From: Boesenbergia rotunda
Taxonomy: Eukaryota; Streptophyta; Magnoliopsida; Zingiberales; Zingiberaceae
DNA length: 64,000 nt
Direction: 5' to 3'
Assembly: GCA_024364735.1 (NCBI GenBank)
Contig: JAGFNQ010000198.1
Coordinates: 250,251 to 314,250, forward strand
The position numbers were made by a program, and so were the translations under genes. The notes beneath the pieces are model-generated. The model saw nothing but the letters and a program-made list of their open reading frames with translations, did not search any database and had not been told where the DNA came from. Position 1 is the first letter of the stretch. Every line of letters begins with the position of its first letter. This document shows positions 22,786-33,551 of this stretch, in pieces.

Positions 22786-22797
22786 CATATATATAAG
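22786..22797 (-). promoter_or_regulatory. TATA box of the receptor-like protein gene
   Basis: CTTATATATATG on the minus strand, about 75 bases upstream of the chosen start codon. A transcript starting about 30 bases downstream would have a 5' UTR of roughly 40-50 nt. The upstream-most in-frame ATG (22786-22788) lies within this box and would not be transcribed. Confidence 0.6.
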
Positions 22798-22800
22798 TAA

Positions 22801-23744
22801 AGTTGTCTTAACCGTGTGAAATTAAGTTTATCACCATGCTTAATTGGTTTTGATTGGAAAATTAGATGACTTTTGTTCATAATAATCCTATAAGTCAAGT
22901 TGAGACAATGTTGTCATGGTCACCTACTACTGCTACTAATCAACAAGTCAATTTATTTTATTAATAACAAATTTCCTTTTAGAATAAGAAAATGGATATT
23001 CAATTTTTAAACCTTATGAGAAGTTCCAAATTACCCTTGTTAGCATTCTGATTTGCCTGTCTTCCTCGAATGCAAGACAAACCGCATCACAATCTATTCT
23101 TTTCCTCCTAGCTCGACATAAAATACTTTCAGGGATAAAATCACAAGCTTAGGCAATTAAGTGACAATATATATATATTAATTATCAATTCATCTCGTAT
23201 GTAAACTCTGGCAATCAAGTAAGTAGAGAAAAGGGTCTGTGGAGCAGGACAAACAATGACATGAGGAAAGGGTTTTATAAAATTATTATTTTTAGTGAAT
23301 TAGAGAAAATTAATGCTAATTTGATTATAAAAAAATCATATGAAAGATTACCCTTTTACTGATTTCTCTGAATATCTTTAAAAAAAAAAGATTGAATTAG
23401 ATAGATGTCAATTCTTAAGATTTTATGTACATGTATGTGATACGACACAAGGTCTCCTCACCTTTATCATCTGCATCAAAGTCAAAAGTTAAGCAAACAT
23501 GAATATTATTCATACATACTGAACGGTCTCACCATTAATGGAGTCACCTCCAATTGTTTAAAGGTATCCATTTCCTCATCTTTTTATTGGAACAAGTTAA
23601 GAGAATTACTATTGATAATTTAAAGGGTCAAATCCTTGGCTTCCACATTGAATCAGTCAAAAGATAAAATTCAAATCGGAAAATCCTTAGATTAGAGTAC
23701 GTAGAGAAGTTATGAGTTGGAGGTAACTGGTAAGATAATTCTTA
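22801..23744. other. intergenic region upstream of the receptor gene
   Basis: AT-rich, no ORF with a recognisable product. It contains a short (AT)n run at about 23167-23180 and otherwise unique-looking DNA; likely promoter-distal sequence. Confidence 0.5.
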
Positions 23745-24505
23745 GGATGTGTTTAGTTCAAGTTATCAAATATAATCTTAGTTATATGATTATCAAATAA
23801 TAACATAACTAAGGTAATAGGGAATAAAATATAAACTGAAATTGTTTGGTTCAATTTAGATAATCAAATAAAATCTTATTTGTTTGGAGGTAATAGTCTA
23901 TAACATAATATAATATTTTATCATATTATTCTTTAGTTAAATTTAAGTATAATAATATTATATGCTTATAAATTTAAAATAAAAAGTAAGATGATATTAT
24001 ATACATATTCATATCCTCGGTCATCGGCCGCCGGTGGTGGTCGCCGGTTGTCGTTGCTGGTTGTCGGCCGCGAATAATGGTCGACCGTCGGCAGTGGTTG
24101 TCGGCCGTCGTTGCCGGTCGTCGGCCATGAATAATGGTCGCCGACCGTCGTTGCCAGTCGCCGGCCATCGGCGGTCGTCGGTCGCAGGTCGCCGACGATG
24201 GCGATCGCCGGTCGTCGGTCGTCATCGGCGGCGATCGCCGGTCGCCCGCTGTCATTGCCGATGGTCGCCCGCGAATAATACCTCTTTTGTTAAGGTAAAT
24301 ATTGGAGCATAATTTTGGAAAGATAAGTTTCATAACTCCGGAATCAAAAAATACCTTACTTTCCTAAGGTTTTTCGATTCCGGATTGCATTCCCCTTTTG
24401 CTAACGTGTAGGACCTCGATCATTACTTGAGAATTGTTAATTATCTAAACCAAATAAGATTTTTATTGATAATTTTGGATGGATAACTTTTAACTAAACG
24501 TACCC
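23745..24505. mobile_element. TIR-type DNA element (761 bp) with a GC-rich core
   Basis: The left end GGATGTGTTTAGTTCAAG and the reverse complement of the right end GGGTACGTTTAGTTAAAAG form imperfect terminal inverted repeats of roughly 25 bp. The flanks TTA (left) and TCA (right) could be a mutated 3-bp target site, as in PIF/Harbinger-type MITEs. The outer parts are AT-rich; the core (24019-24275) is a GTCGCCGG/GTCGTCGG minisatellite. No transposase ORF, so it is non-autonomous. Superfamily is tentative. Confidence 0.5.
24019..24275. repeat. GC-rich minisatellite (GTCGCCGGT/CGTCGGCC words)
   Basis: Strongly GC-rich island in AT-rich DNA made of variants of GTCGCCGGTCGTCGGCC, with an AATAATGG word repeated at 24074, 24131 and 24266. 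It is open in both directions, but the encoded repeats are not a protein family. Confidence 0.8.
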
Positions 24506-25742
24506 TCAGTATCATGTAGGTTTTCTTATCCATGTGAATGTTCATCAAAATGTTTTATTTTGATTGGAATATTGGATGACTTTTATTCATGATAGCCCAA
24601 ATTAAGTCGAGAAAATATTGTCAATTTGATTACCAATGACCACCTACTACGAGTGATCAACAAGTCAATTTTTTTTAATTACAATTGATTTTTCTTTTAA
24701 AATAGAAAAATGAACATTTAATTCTTAGACCCTAGAAAAAAAATACTCTTTTATCTCTTTTACAAATACTCACTTTTTTCGTTTTATATTATTTCCAACC
24801 ATCACAGATTGCTCTACTATTTAGTAATATTAATTATTAAGGCAGCGAGGATGAATGGTAGAAGCTAATCGGTTGGAGGAAAGAAAAGACTAAGAATGGA
24901 CATATAGTGCTAGGGGTCCCACCATGTGAAAGTTCTTTGGTCCACACTCTTGAAGAAGCTATCCATTAAGGAAGAGGAGAAGTAAACGTTTGACTTTCTT
25001 GGAACGAGTAGTAGGCTTGCTATGTTTTCTTTGGTGGTAGGGCCAGAGGAGAAGTAAACGTTTGACTTTCTTGGTATTCATTATTTGGCATGCCATCCAT
25101 ATATGTTATAGTCAAGACTCTTGGCTTTTACGTAGAATGAGTCAAAAGATAAAATTACATCTTTATTAACTTAATTAGATCATATTCCTATCCAATTTCT
25201 AATTCATTGATTAGGTTCTTTTTATCAGAAACTTTTTTTTATAAATAAAAAATGACAAATAGACATCTAATTTAAGACCACATCATATTACGTAGGTAAG
25301 TATATTTTTTTCTCCTCAAAGTTTGATGCTGCGGATAAGACCAGCGAAGCTAAATAAAGTGTCATAAACATATGTTGATGTTAAATTTAATAGAAAATTT
25401 TGAATTGAATTGTCCTAGGCTGACATATCCATGGATAAAAAAAATTCACAAGTTTGTCTTTACGAGGGAAGTACTGATTCGGCGTTAAAGGGTCTTACAG
25501 GGACGATGATGGCCGTGGGGGTCTATTATCGATGATTTATTGTAGTGTTTCAATGATTTACACTAGGTATCAGTGAAAATTTTTTTGAAACTAAGTTAAT
25601 CGATCTTCCAAATTAATTAGATTATAAAACCGAGCACCTGAGTTAAAAAATAAAAAAAAAAAAATTTAGAGCTCTCTTTTCACTTAACAATTATTTCCCT
25701 CTTTCGTGAGAGTCCACTTAAAATTAAGAAAAAAACAATAAT
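24506..25742. other. intergenic region, no gene seen
   Basis: AT-rich, with a 35-base direct repeat (AGAGGAGAAGTAAACGTTTGACTTTCTTGG word at 24973 and 25042). One block (24520-24760) resembles 22840-23010 and 26030-26070 (words 'ttgattggaaNattggatgacttttNttcat', 'aatagaaaaatg'), suggesting an old local duplication of receptor upstream sequence. No supported coding region. Confidence 0.5.
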
Positions 25743-26000
25743 AGGAAGAGTGAAAATGGAAGAGTAAAAATGGAAAAATAAAAATCATAGTGAATAATAT
25801 GGTATGATGTGACATTTTATATGCACACGTTCGATTATCGCTTGCACATCATCGGCGACTTTCGGCCGCCGTCCCGAATCAAACTATACCCTGAGGGTAT
25901 GATAAACCCATCGAAAATCATACATATAAAATGCCACATCATTTATTATAATTTTTATTCTCTTATTTCCACTATTATTATGTTATCATTTTCGCACCTA
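25743..26000. mobile_element. palindromic MITE, about 258 bp
   Basis: The two halves are inverted copies: GATGTGACATTTTATATG (left, about 25807-25825) pairs with CATATAAAATGCCACATC (right, about 25922-25940). The match continues outward through the AT-rich arms to TAGGAAGAGTGAAAATG and CATTTTCGCACCTA. The middle is GC-richer. No coding capacity; superfamily not assigned. Confidence 0.65.
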
Positions 26001-26270
26001 CTGTGACTGATGAATAAGCTAATTTATTTTTTAATAACAAGTTTTCTTTTAAAATAGAAAATGGTCATTCAATTTTTAAAGGAGGCACCTACTCTTTAAT
26101 CCCAAATTTAATATTAAATTAATCATTATAATATCAAATTTTTTTAAAAAAATTATAATCTCAATATTAGGCGTTTATTTTTTTTAGTCCTAAATTTTAA
26201 AAATAATAATTTTAATATCATACAATGAAATGCGACTCAAATCTCATTTTTTTAAAAAAAAATTATGATT

Positions 26271-26492
26271 GAACATTATAATCCAATTGGGAAGGTGAAC
26301 TCTAAGGATTTTTGATTTTTATTTTTTTTAATTTGAACGCTATAACTCAATTGGGAAAGTAAATCCTAGGATTTTTTTTTAATTTTTTTAACTTTAACAC
26401 TATAATCCAATTAGAAAGTGAACCCTAGAGGTTTTCGATTTGTAATTTTTTTTAGTTTGATCACTATAACACAATTGGAAGGTGAACCCTAG
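26271..26492. repeat. tandem repeat, four copies of about 62 bp
   Basis: Copies start near 26273, 26335, 26396 and 26460. Each contains (C/A)ACTATAA-(T/C)CCAATTGG-AAGTGAACCCTAG followed by a T-rich spacer. The array is cut at 26492 by the LTR that begins TGATCCGGGG. Confidence 0.8.
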
Positions 26493-27824
26493 TGATCCGG
26501 GGAGATATAGTAGGACCCCTTAAGAAAGACCAAATTGGCAAACTGAGCTGGAGTTAAAGCAAAAAGAATTAATGAGACCCACCACTCTATGTTGCTAAGG
26601 GTCGATCGGCTGTTCTTCACAGCAAATGGCCAACCGACCACTCTTTGTGGCTGACCCATCGACCTACCTGGCGGACGGCCGACCCGTTGACCTCCTCGGT
26701 AACCGGCCAACCCGCCGACCTCCTCGACGACCGGTCGAACGGTGACCTTCTCGGCCGACCCGCCGACCTCCTCGGCGACTGGCCGACCCCGCGACCTTCC
26801 AGGACAACTGGTCAACCTGCCGACCTTCCCGGCCGACCCGCCGACCTCTTTGGCAACCGGATGACCCGCCGACCTCCTCGACGACCGACCGACCCACCGA
26901 CCTTCCCGGACAACCAGCCGACCCGCCGACCTCCTTGGCCATCGGCTGACCCGCCGACCTTCCCGGCGGACCCGTCGACCTCCTCGGTAACTAGTCGGCC
27001 CGTCGACCTTCCCGGCCGACCCACCGACCTCCTCGGAAACCAGCCGACCCGCTGACCTCTTCGGCAACCGACCGACCTGCCAACCTTTCCGACATACGAC
27101 CGACCCATCGACCTTCCAGGTGGCCGGCTACCCGTCGACCTCCTCAATGATCGACTAACCCACCGACCTCCCTAGTGGACAACTGACCCGCCGACCTTGG
27201 CGGCAATTCACAGACCTGTCGCTCTTTGCGACTGAGTTGAACCGATCTCCAACACTTGTCCAATCGACATTGCTGATCGGACACTTCAATTCACCTTCAC
27301 TTCGACCTGACACCTCTGCCAGACAAAATACAAAGCCAAATTCACACATGGGCTAATATAACATAAAGTAGGATCTAACATAAAGTATGATAAGATATGT
27401 GATAATATTATATGATAGGACAATCTCTATAAGATCTCTAAGATATAGGAAATCTAACAGACATGACATGTTCTCAATGGGATAGCTTATCAGAGATATT
27501 CTCTATATAAGTCACTTCTAAGTGTTAAGAAAGGGAGAGGGGGGATTCGCTTCATTCTACTCAAAGGGGAGAGACTGAGCTAAGGAGATTTATTTCTATT
27601 TGCATTTTTATTCTTTTTATTTACTGTTTATCTTCTTCATACGCTGGAGACTAACTTTATCGTCGGAATGCAAGGCCGGGGCACCCCGATCCTCTTGTAG
27701 GTAATTCCGGCGATAGAAATGGCTCAGCGACGGCTCTGGAGGCCTCACCTTTTCTTGGTCATGGCGATCTAGACAGCCTTCCAGCAACATCACCGCGCGC
27801 TCCACTCTTCACCACTTTCAAACA
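26493..27824 (+). mobile_element. LTR of a plus-strand gypsy-type element (inferred)
   Basis: Begins TGATCCGGGGAGATATAG at the edge of a tandem array and ends ACTTTCAAACA. A TATA box CTATATAAG lies at 27502-27510. Shortly after the end comes ATTTGGCACC; after removal of a LINE insertion it continues at 48431 as TTGGCACCATCTGTGGGAAC, the usual start of the internal region in many plant gypsy elements. The LTR contains a minisatellite. No pol is attached, so the superfamily rests on this leader and is tentative. Confidence 0.55.
26660..27190. repeat. GC-rich minisatellite in the LTR (GACCCGCCGACCTCCTCGG words)
   Basis: About 530 bases made of alternating GACC(C/T)(G/A)CCGACCTCCTCGG and GACCTTCCCGGCCGACC units of about 18-20 bp, with short variable linkers. 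It gives open frames on both strands (the longest, 192 aa, at 26489-27067 minus, is V-G-R-R-S-rich), but no protein family. Confidence 0.85.
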
Positions 27825-27841
27825 GGATCAAATTTGGCACC

Positions 27842-30002
27842 GTTTGCAGTCAGAGGAATGTGGTATGCTTGGTGACTTGGTTCTCTCTGGAAGAAAGCTA
27901 ACAAGTGGATAAGCAGCAGATTTATGCAGACCAGTGGGAGTGGAAGAAATTAAAACAACCCTTTTTGACATTGGATGGTATAAAGCGCTAGGTCTAGATG
28001 GGTTTGGAGCAAAATTTTTCACATCTACATGGGACATTATTGGATCTGACTTTATTGCGGCGACCCAAAAGTTCTTTCAATTAGGAGAGCAATTAAAGCA
28101 ATGGAACCACTCTGTGATCTCACTAGTACCAAAATCGGACCATGCATCTGGAGTTACAGAATATCGGTCGATTTCGTGTTGTAATGTTTTCTACAAGGTG
28201 ATAGCCAAGGTACTAGCCGACCGATTAGCAGCAGTCTTGGGTTATTTATTAGATCCGGCACAGGCGACATTAGTGAAAGGGAGATCTATAGGTGACAACA
28301 TCAATCTCACCTAAGAACTCTTGAGGAAGTATGCTCGAAAGCGAATCTCACCAAGGTGCATGATCGAAGTGGATTTGAAAAAGGCGTTCAACATGGTTAA
28401 TTGGGACTTTCTTATATCGTCACTTGTTGGTTTTGGTTTTCCCCAACAATACCGAGAATGGATTAAAGAATGTGTCACGACGGTTTCTTATTCTATATCT
28501 TTAAATGGAGGACTGTATGGTTTTTTCAGTGGTCGGTGAGGCTTGAGGCAAGGTGACTCCTTATCACCCTTGCTCTTTGGTTTATGCATTGAGGTACTAT
28601 CGAGAAGACTACATGTTGCTTCTTCACTTCCCTCCTTTCACTTCCATCCTATGTGTAAGGAGATTGGGATCACTCACCTAGCGTATGCCGATGATTTATT
28701 GCTATTTGCGTGGGCGGATGAAGCCTCTACCAAGGTGTTAGCGGATTGTCTGGAATTATTTGGTAATGAAGCGGGATTGAAGGCTAATCCATTGAAGTCC
28801 CACATGTACATGGCAGGAGTTGATGACAGAACGAAGCGCCGATTACTCAATATTCTGGGGGTTCCAAGAGGGCTCTTTTCCATTTTGGTACTTGGGAGTC
28901 CCACTTGTCGCGGAAAAGTTGCGAATTGCGAATTATGACCCCCTACTTGATGCAATCACAAAGAAGATCATAGCTTGGCCGAAACACACCCTTTCCTATG
29001 CGGGTCGCTTGGAGTTGGTTAGATCAGTCCTTCAAGGAGTAGTATGTTATTGGCTCTCTATGCTTCCCATCCCTGGTGGTATTATTGAGAAGATTAAGAG
29101 TATATGTCGAATATTTGTTTGGTCTTCCAAACACCCTCCAATCTCTTGGGCCGCCCTTTGCCTATCTAAGCAAGATGGAGGTTATGGAATTAGTGATCTT
29201 CATGCATGGATTGAAGCGCTATTATGCAAGACATTATGAAATATTCAATCCAAGAATGATTCATTGTGGGTGCGATGGGTTCATCAACATTATATCAAGG
29301 GTGCCGATTTTTGGAGTTGGAATGTCAAGCCTTCGGATTCTCCACTCATAAAACGCCTTGTGAGCATCCGTAACAAAATTTTATAAGGTTGTCATGGACA
29401 AGGTTCGGCCAATATGGAATTGATATCTTGGTTTACAATGGAGAGAAATGGGACGGCTAATGCATATGAATTCTTTAAGCCTAGAAGAACGATTGTGACT
29501 TGGGCACCAATAGTTTGGAGACCGGAGATCTTGCCAAAGCATAGATTCATTTTATGGCTAGTAGCCTATGGGAAGCTTCGTACAATGGATAGAATATCAT
29601 ATGTTCCGGATAAGACTTGTGTGTTATGCAATGGATATGAGGAAACAAATAGGCACTTGTTCTTTGAATGCTGTATCACCCGTGTTCTATGAAACAAAGT
29701 GAAGTTATGGCTAGAGTTCAAACATGATGCCCGGGCGATGGAAGAACTCCTTGAAGTACTAGGGCGGCATTACAAGGGAAATAAACGAAAAATGAAGGCT
29801 CGACATCTCGGCATCTCAAGCATGATTTATGTCTTATGGGAAGCACGAAATTGTTACCGCTTTGATGGGACTACTCCAGATGTTAATTGGATGCTTCGAA
29901 AAATTCAAATCTATGTATACCAATTTGTGGATTCTTGAGTGTGTGCTATCTTTGACCGTGTGAGGCTGCACGTTCTTGTGGAGCTACAAGTTGAAGATGA
30001 AT
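27842..30002 (+). pseudogene. 5'-truncated LINE, ORF2 remnant (reverse transcriptase), first part
   Basis: Starts within ORF2, so it is 5'-truncated. Reverse-transcriptase blocks are seen in broken frames: FRSIS-like (EYRSISCCNVFYK, about 28150-28190), motif A (IEVDLKKAFNMVNW, about 28357-28400), RQGDSLSPLLF (about 28546) and the catalytic AYADDLLLF (about 28681). The zinc-binding zf-RVT region with CVLCNGYEETNRHLFFEC lies at about 29620-29670. At least six stops or frameshifts. TTGGCACC at 27834-27841 and 48431-48438 is the likely 8-bp target duplication. Its 3' end lies beyond another LINE, at 47997-48430. Confidence 0.85.
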
Positions 30003-30250
30003 TATTTTTAATTAGCCGTTGGATTAGGGTAAGTTCAAGAACTTTAACTTATACTAACATATGACTAATAATATATAATATATACAATTTAAATCTACTT
30101 AACTTTGAACTTTTTGTCAAGAGTCAAGAAATCCCCTGAGGCGATTTTGAGGCGATCTTGAGGCGACCTCGTTCTAAGGGCGCGCGCACGCGCCCTTTCT
30201 TGCTGCGGCGCTGATTGCCGGTTATCTCCGGCCATCGGTGGCCATTACTG

Positions 30251-30795
30251 ATGGATCCTACGCACCCACCCCAAACTCCTACCATTCCCATCGATCATTT
30301 CCCTCCACTATCTACCTCGCATGAGACGCTTCAAAAAATTTCTACAAAGGCGAAATCCGATGCTATAGATGCAAAGATAAATCCATCAGTCGAATTTCAT
30401 GGGATGGGCTTGAAGAATACGGAAGGCTTGGAAAATCGGTCATACGCGGCGGCTATCAAACCATCGTCTCCTCGAACCACTATGAAAAATTTTGATGGAA
30501 TTGGAGAGGATTTCAAGAAGGCCACAATATATAACAATAAACCAGGTATTTTTTATTCTGAGGAAGAAATTGCTGCATTGTCAAAACCGTATGAATTCCC
30601 TTTAATTGGTAAATTTTCGGGTTTACGTCCAAAACAAGAAGTTGTATTGCAAGCTTTTCGTAATATTGGATTTTCGGGTTCTTACAAAATTCGTTTTCTT
30701 CGATCGGGATATCTGTTTATTCATCTGTCATCGAATGAGGACATGGCAAGAATATGGACAAGAGGAATTTGGTTCATTGGGGGAGTACCATTACG
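30251..30795 (+). pseudogene. LINE ORF1, N-terminal part (DUF4283-like)
   Basis: ORF1 begins at the ATG 30251 (an upstream in-frame ATG at 30215 is possible). The proline-rich start is followed by the DUF4283-type block: a G-K-F-S-G-L-R-P segment, an F-x-x-I-G-F-S-G segment and F-L-R-S-G-Y-L-F-I-H, typical of the RNA-binding ORF1 of plant L1 elements. The frame is cut at 30795 by the gypsy insertion and resumes in phase at 41557. Confidence 0.8.
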
Positions 30796-33419
30796 TGTCA
30801 CGCCCCGAGGAGCCGCTCGTCCGATACCGACCGGACAGCTACTCCCTCGTCCCGGCGGACAATTCAACAACCAGACCACCACGACTATCTCAGTCGGCCT
30901 GTACCGCAGTCTATAGGGCTGGAACAAGCGACCGTATAATGAGCAAAACGGAAACGACGATAAAGCTGCGTACCGGTACGACTTACGACAAACGCAAAGC
31001 ACAAGACCTCCATGGCTCACAAAAATACAACTATACCGCCGTATAAAATGGCAAAATCAAACACGAATATAGCAGTGGAAAAGTAAAGTAAAAGAAACAG
31101 AAAACGGGTACCAACATGTACCACCAACAAAGTAAAGGAGACATCCCGGAATCATCTCGAAGAAAATACACGAACTGGGATAGGCTGCCGGGCACTCCAG
31201 ACAATCATCCTGAAATAAAAACAGAGAGCTAACGGGGTGAGTCCTAAGAACTCAGCGAATACAGACTGATATGCACAGGAAGAAAATAATAGCAGTAAGT
31301 CACCGTCTATCTATCTACCACAATACTGAAGATAACTGCAGTAAAAAGAAATGCAGAACTGAACTATAAGCAGTAAAGGAACTACATACCTACCTGCGTC
31401 GATCCAAACCCGGTAGTATGCATGTCAACCAAGTGCAACAATCATGTGCAGCAAACACAACCAAGTGCAGAGATGCAGAGCATGCTCATGATGCAACATG
31501 GGTCACCCCTGACGCCAGTCGGTGTAAGTCACGGAAGCACGTGAACCGAGTGGGTAGGGCTCTGACCTGGTCTTCCCTGCACGAACAGACGGTCTATGAG
31601 GCGGTACACGCGAGACCGAATGGGTAGGGTCGGAGACCATAAACGTACCCCACCATCGGGTGAAGTAACGCTCTAAACGTCCCTGCTATCATCGGATAGG
31701 TAGGGGACCTGCTGCAGTGCCCGGGTCCGCCAACGGGGCTGCACGACAGGTCATGTGGCAGGTCTGACGGCCCATCTCAACCACTAGGGGAGTCAAGGGT
31801 CGCCTACATATGCCCCTACACGAGTAGCAAGTACGACGGCCATCTCAACCTCCAGGGAGTCAAAGGTCGTCCCCTATGCTACGTGCAATAATGATGCGTG
31901 TCACTATCCCATGCATCATCCACTATCTATCCCTGCTGTCATCTACATGATATGCAGTAGTCCATATAACCGGTATGCACCTATACCTAAATCTTAGCGT
32001 AAGGTATAAGGTAAACTGTGCATCATCAATCCATACAGATATAGTAGCAGTAAAACTAACGGATACAACTACCGAAGCAAAAGCACAGAGATAAAGATAT
32101 CAGATATCCCTACTGCTAACTATGTCTAACTATGCATAAAAGAGGTACCCGCCTCGATATGAAGAAATCCAGGCGTCGAGAACCCCCCGTCCAGAAATAA
32201 TAGCCGCGATGAAGATAGCCGCGACACTCAATATCCTGCATCAAATACACAATCACTTAGCCAAATATACCCTCTAATTTAATTAGGATTAATCCTAATC
32301 AATTAATCCCAATTAAACACCCATTTGATTAATTAGAGTTAATTACCATTAATTAATCCCAAATTAAACCCTAACTGCCTTACCAACACACCATCTAAAT
32401 AATTAGGATTACTTGAGAATAATTAATCCCAATTCATGATCCAATTCCACCCAAATCAATCAAGGTTCAACTTAGGTCTAACCTAAACCAAACCTAATAA
32501 ACCAAGTCTCAATTAATCCTAACTCATCACCCTCTTCAACACTTCACCACACGGCAACCCCCACCCAAATCAAGAACAGAAGCTGCCCTAGCCAAATTCC
32601 GAATGCAAAACAGGGCAAGAACCGAATTAAATTCATCCAACATCACACAGAATCATTTCACCCAACTCACACAGATCAATTCATCCAATTCTAACAAAAA
32701 CTCAAAAATTCCAATTCATCAACCATTCAAGCATACTCCGAATCCAAGGATTCATACCTGGAATGAAAACGAGAAGCTCTCCTTTGCCCTAGATCTGATG
32801 AGACTAGAACGGAGGAAAAAATGGAGACGACTAAAGCCCAACCCTCGATCTTGGCTACCAACCGAACTGGGATACCCACGCTGCAACCCTCGACTGGCCG
32901 GAGAACCCAGATCACGGATTAGCTCAAGACCATACATGATTATAACAAGGATTGAATTCGAGATCAAAGGAAGAGAACTCACCAGTAGTCGAGAGGAAAA
33001 AAAAAGAAATCGGCAAGGTCTCGCTCCGACGAGGTCAGAAAAGGAGCAGACTCGTCGCTCCGTGACCCTGATCGATCGCCCACCGAAGCCGGAGGAAGAA
33101 GATCACGAGCTGAAACCCATGAGATCGAAGAAGAGGAAGTCGATCCGCTGAGATTGCTTGGCTGCGCCTTAGGGCTTGCGATGAAGAGAATGAAGTGGTT
33201 CGGTCTCTCTCTCTGCTGGTTGCGGCGGAAGGCGAAGAGGAGAAGAGGGATCGCAAAGATTTTGCTGCGGCTAGGTCACGGAGAATGGGGAAACCGAAGA
33301 GTTATATGTAGCTGGTCTTTTTGCAATTTGCCCCCCTCCGATTTTGGCATATTCGCTGCAAACCCTTAGGTTTAGGAAACTTACCTTTAAGCCCCTCCGA
33401 TTTTTCCCAAAGGCTAACA
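30796..33419 (-). mobile_element. 3' LTR of the chromovirus
   Basis: Next to the polypurine tract (purine-rich on the minus strand, 33420-33432). ORFs inside it at 32603-33151 and 33154-33369 recur in the other LTR and are not genes. The stretch 32260-32560 is AT-rich with repeated AATTAATCCC words. Confidence 0.9.
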
Positions 33420-33551
33420 TTCTCCCCCACTAACAAAAATTTGGTCCCCAAATTTCAACATCCAATCATGTCAGGCACAATCATACAGTATAGAACACTG
33501 AACCAAACGGGGATGCAGTATAAATACTGAATGAAATAACTCATACGTACC

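Noticed and set aside
19264..22788. Receptor kinase
   Set aside because: After the transmembrane helix only about 29 residues remain, and no kinase domain lies downstream on the minus strand; it is a receptor-like protein.
26489..27067. 192-aa ORF on the minus strand, and 136 aa on the plus strand
   Set aside because: Both are translations of the minisatellite in the LTR; repeated V-G-R-R-S or D-L-P-x-R-P peptides, open on both strands at once.
30215..30916. 233-aa ORF as one protein
   Set aside because: The last 40 codons are read from the LTR of the inserted chromovirus; the real ORF1 part ends at the junction 30795.
32603..33151. 182-aa ORF, repeated as 128 aa at 40720-41106
   Set aside because: The two copies are the same place in the two LTRs of one chromovirus; no domain, and the frame is broken in one copy.
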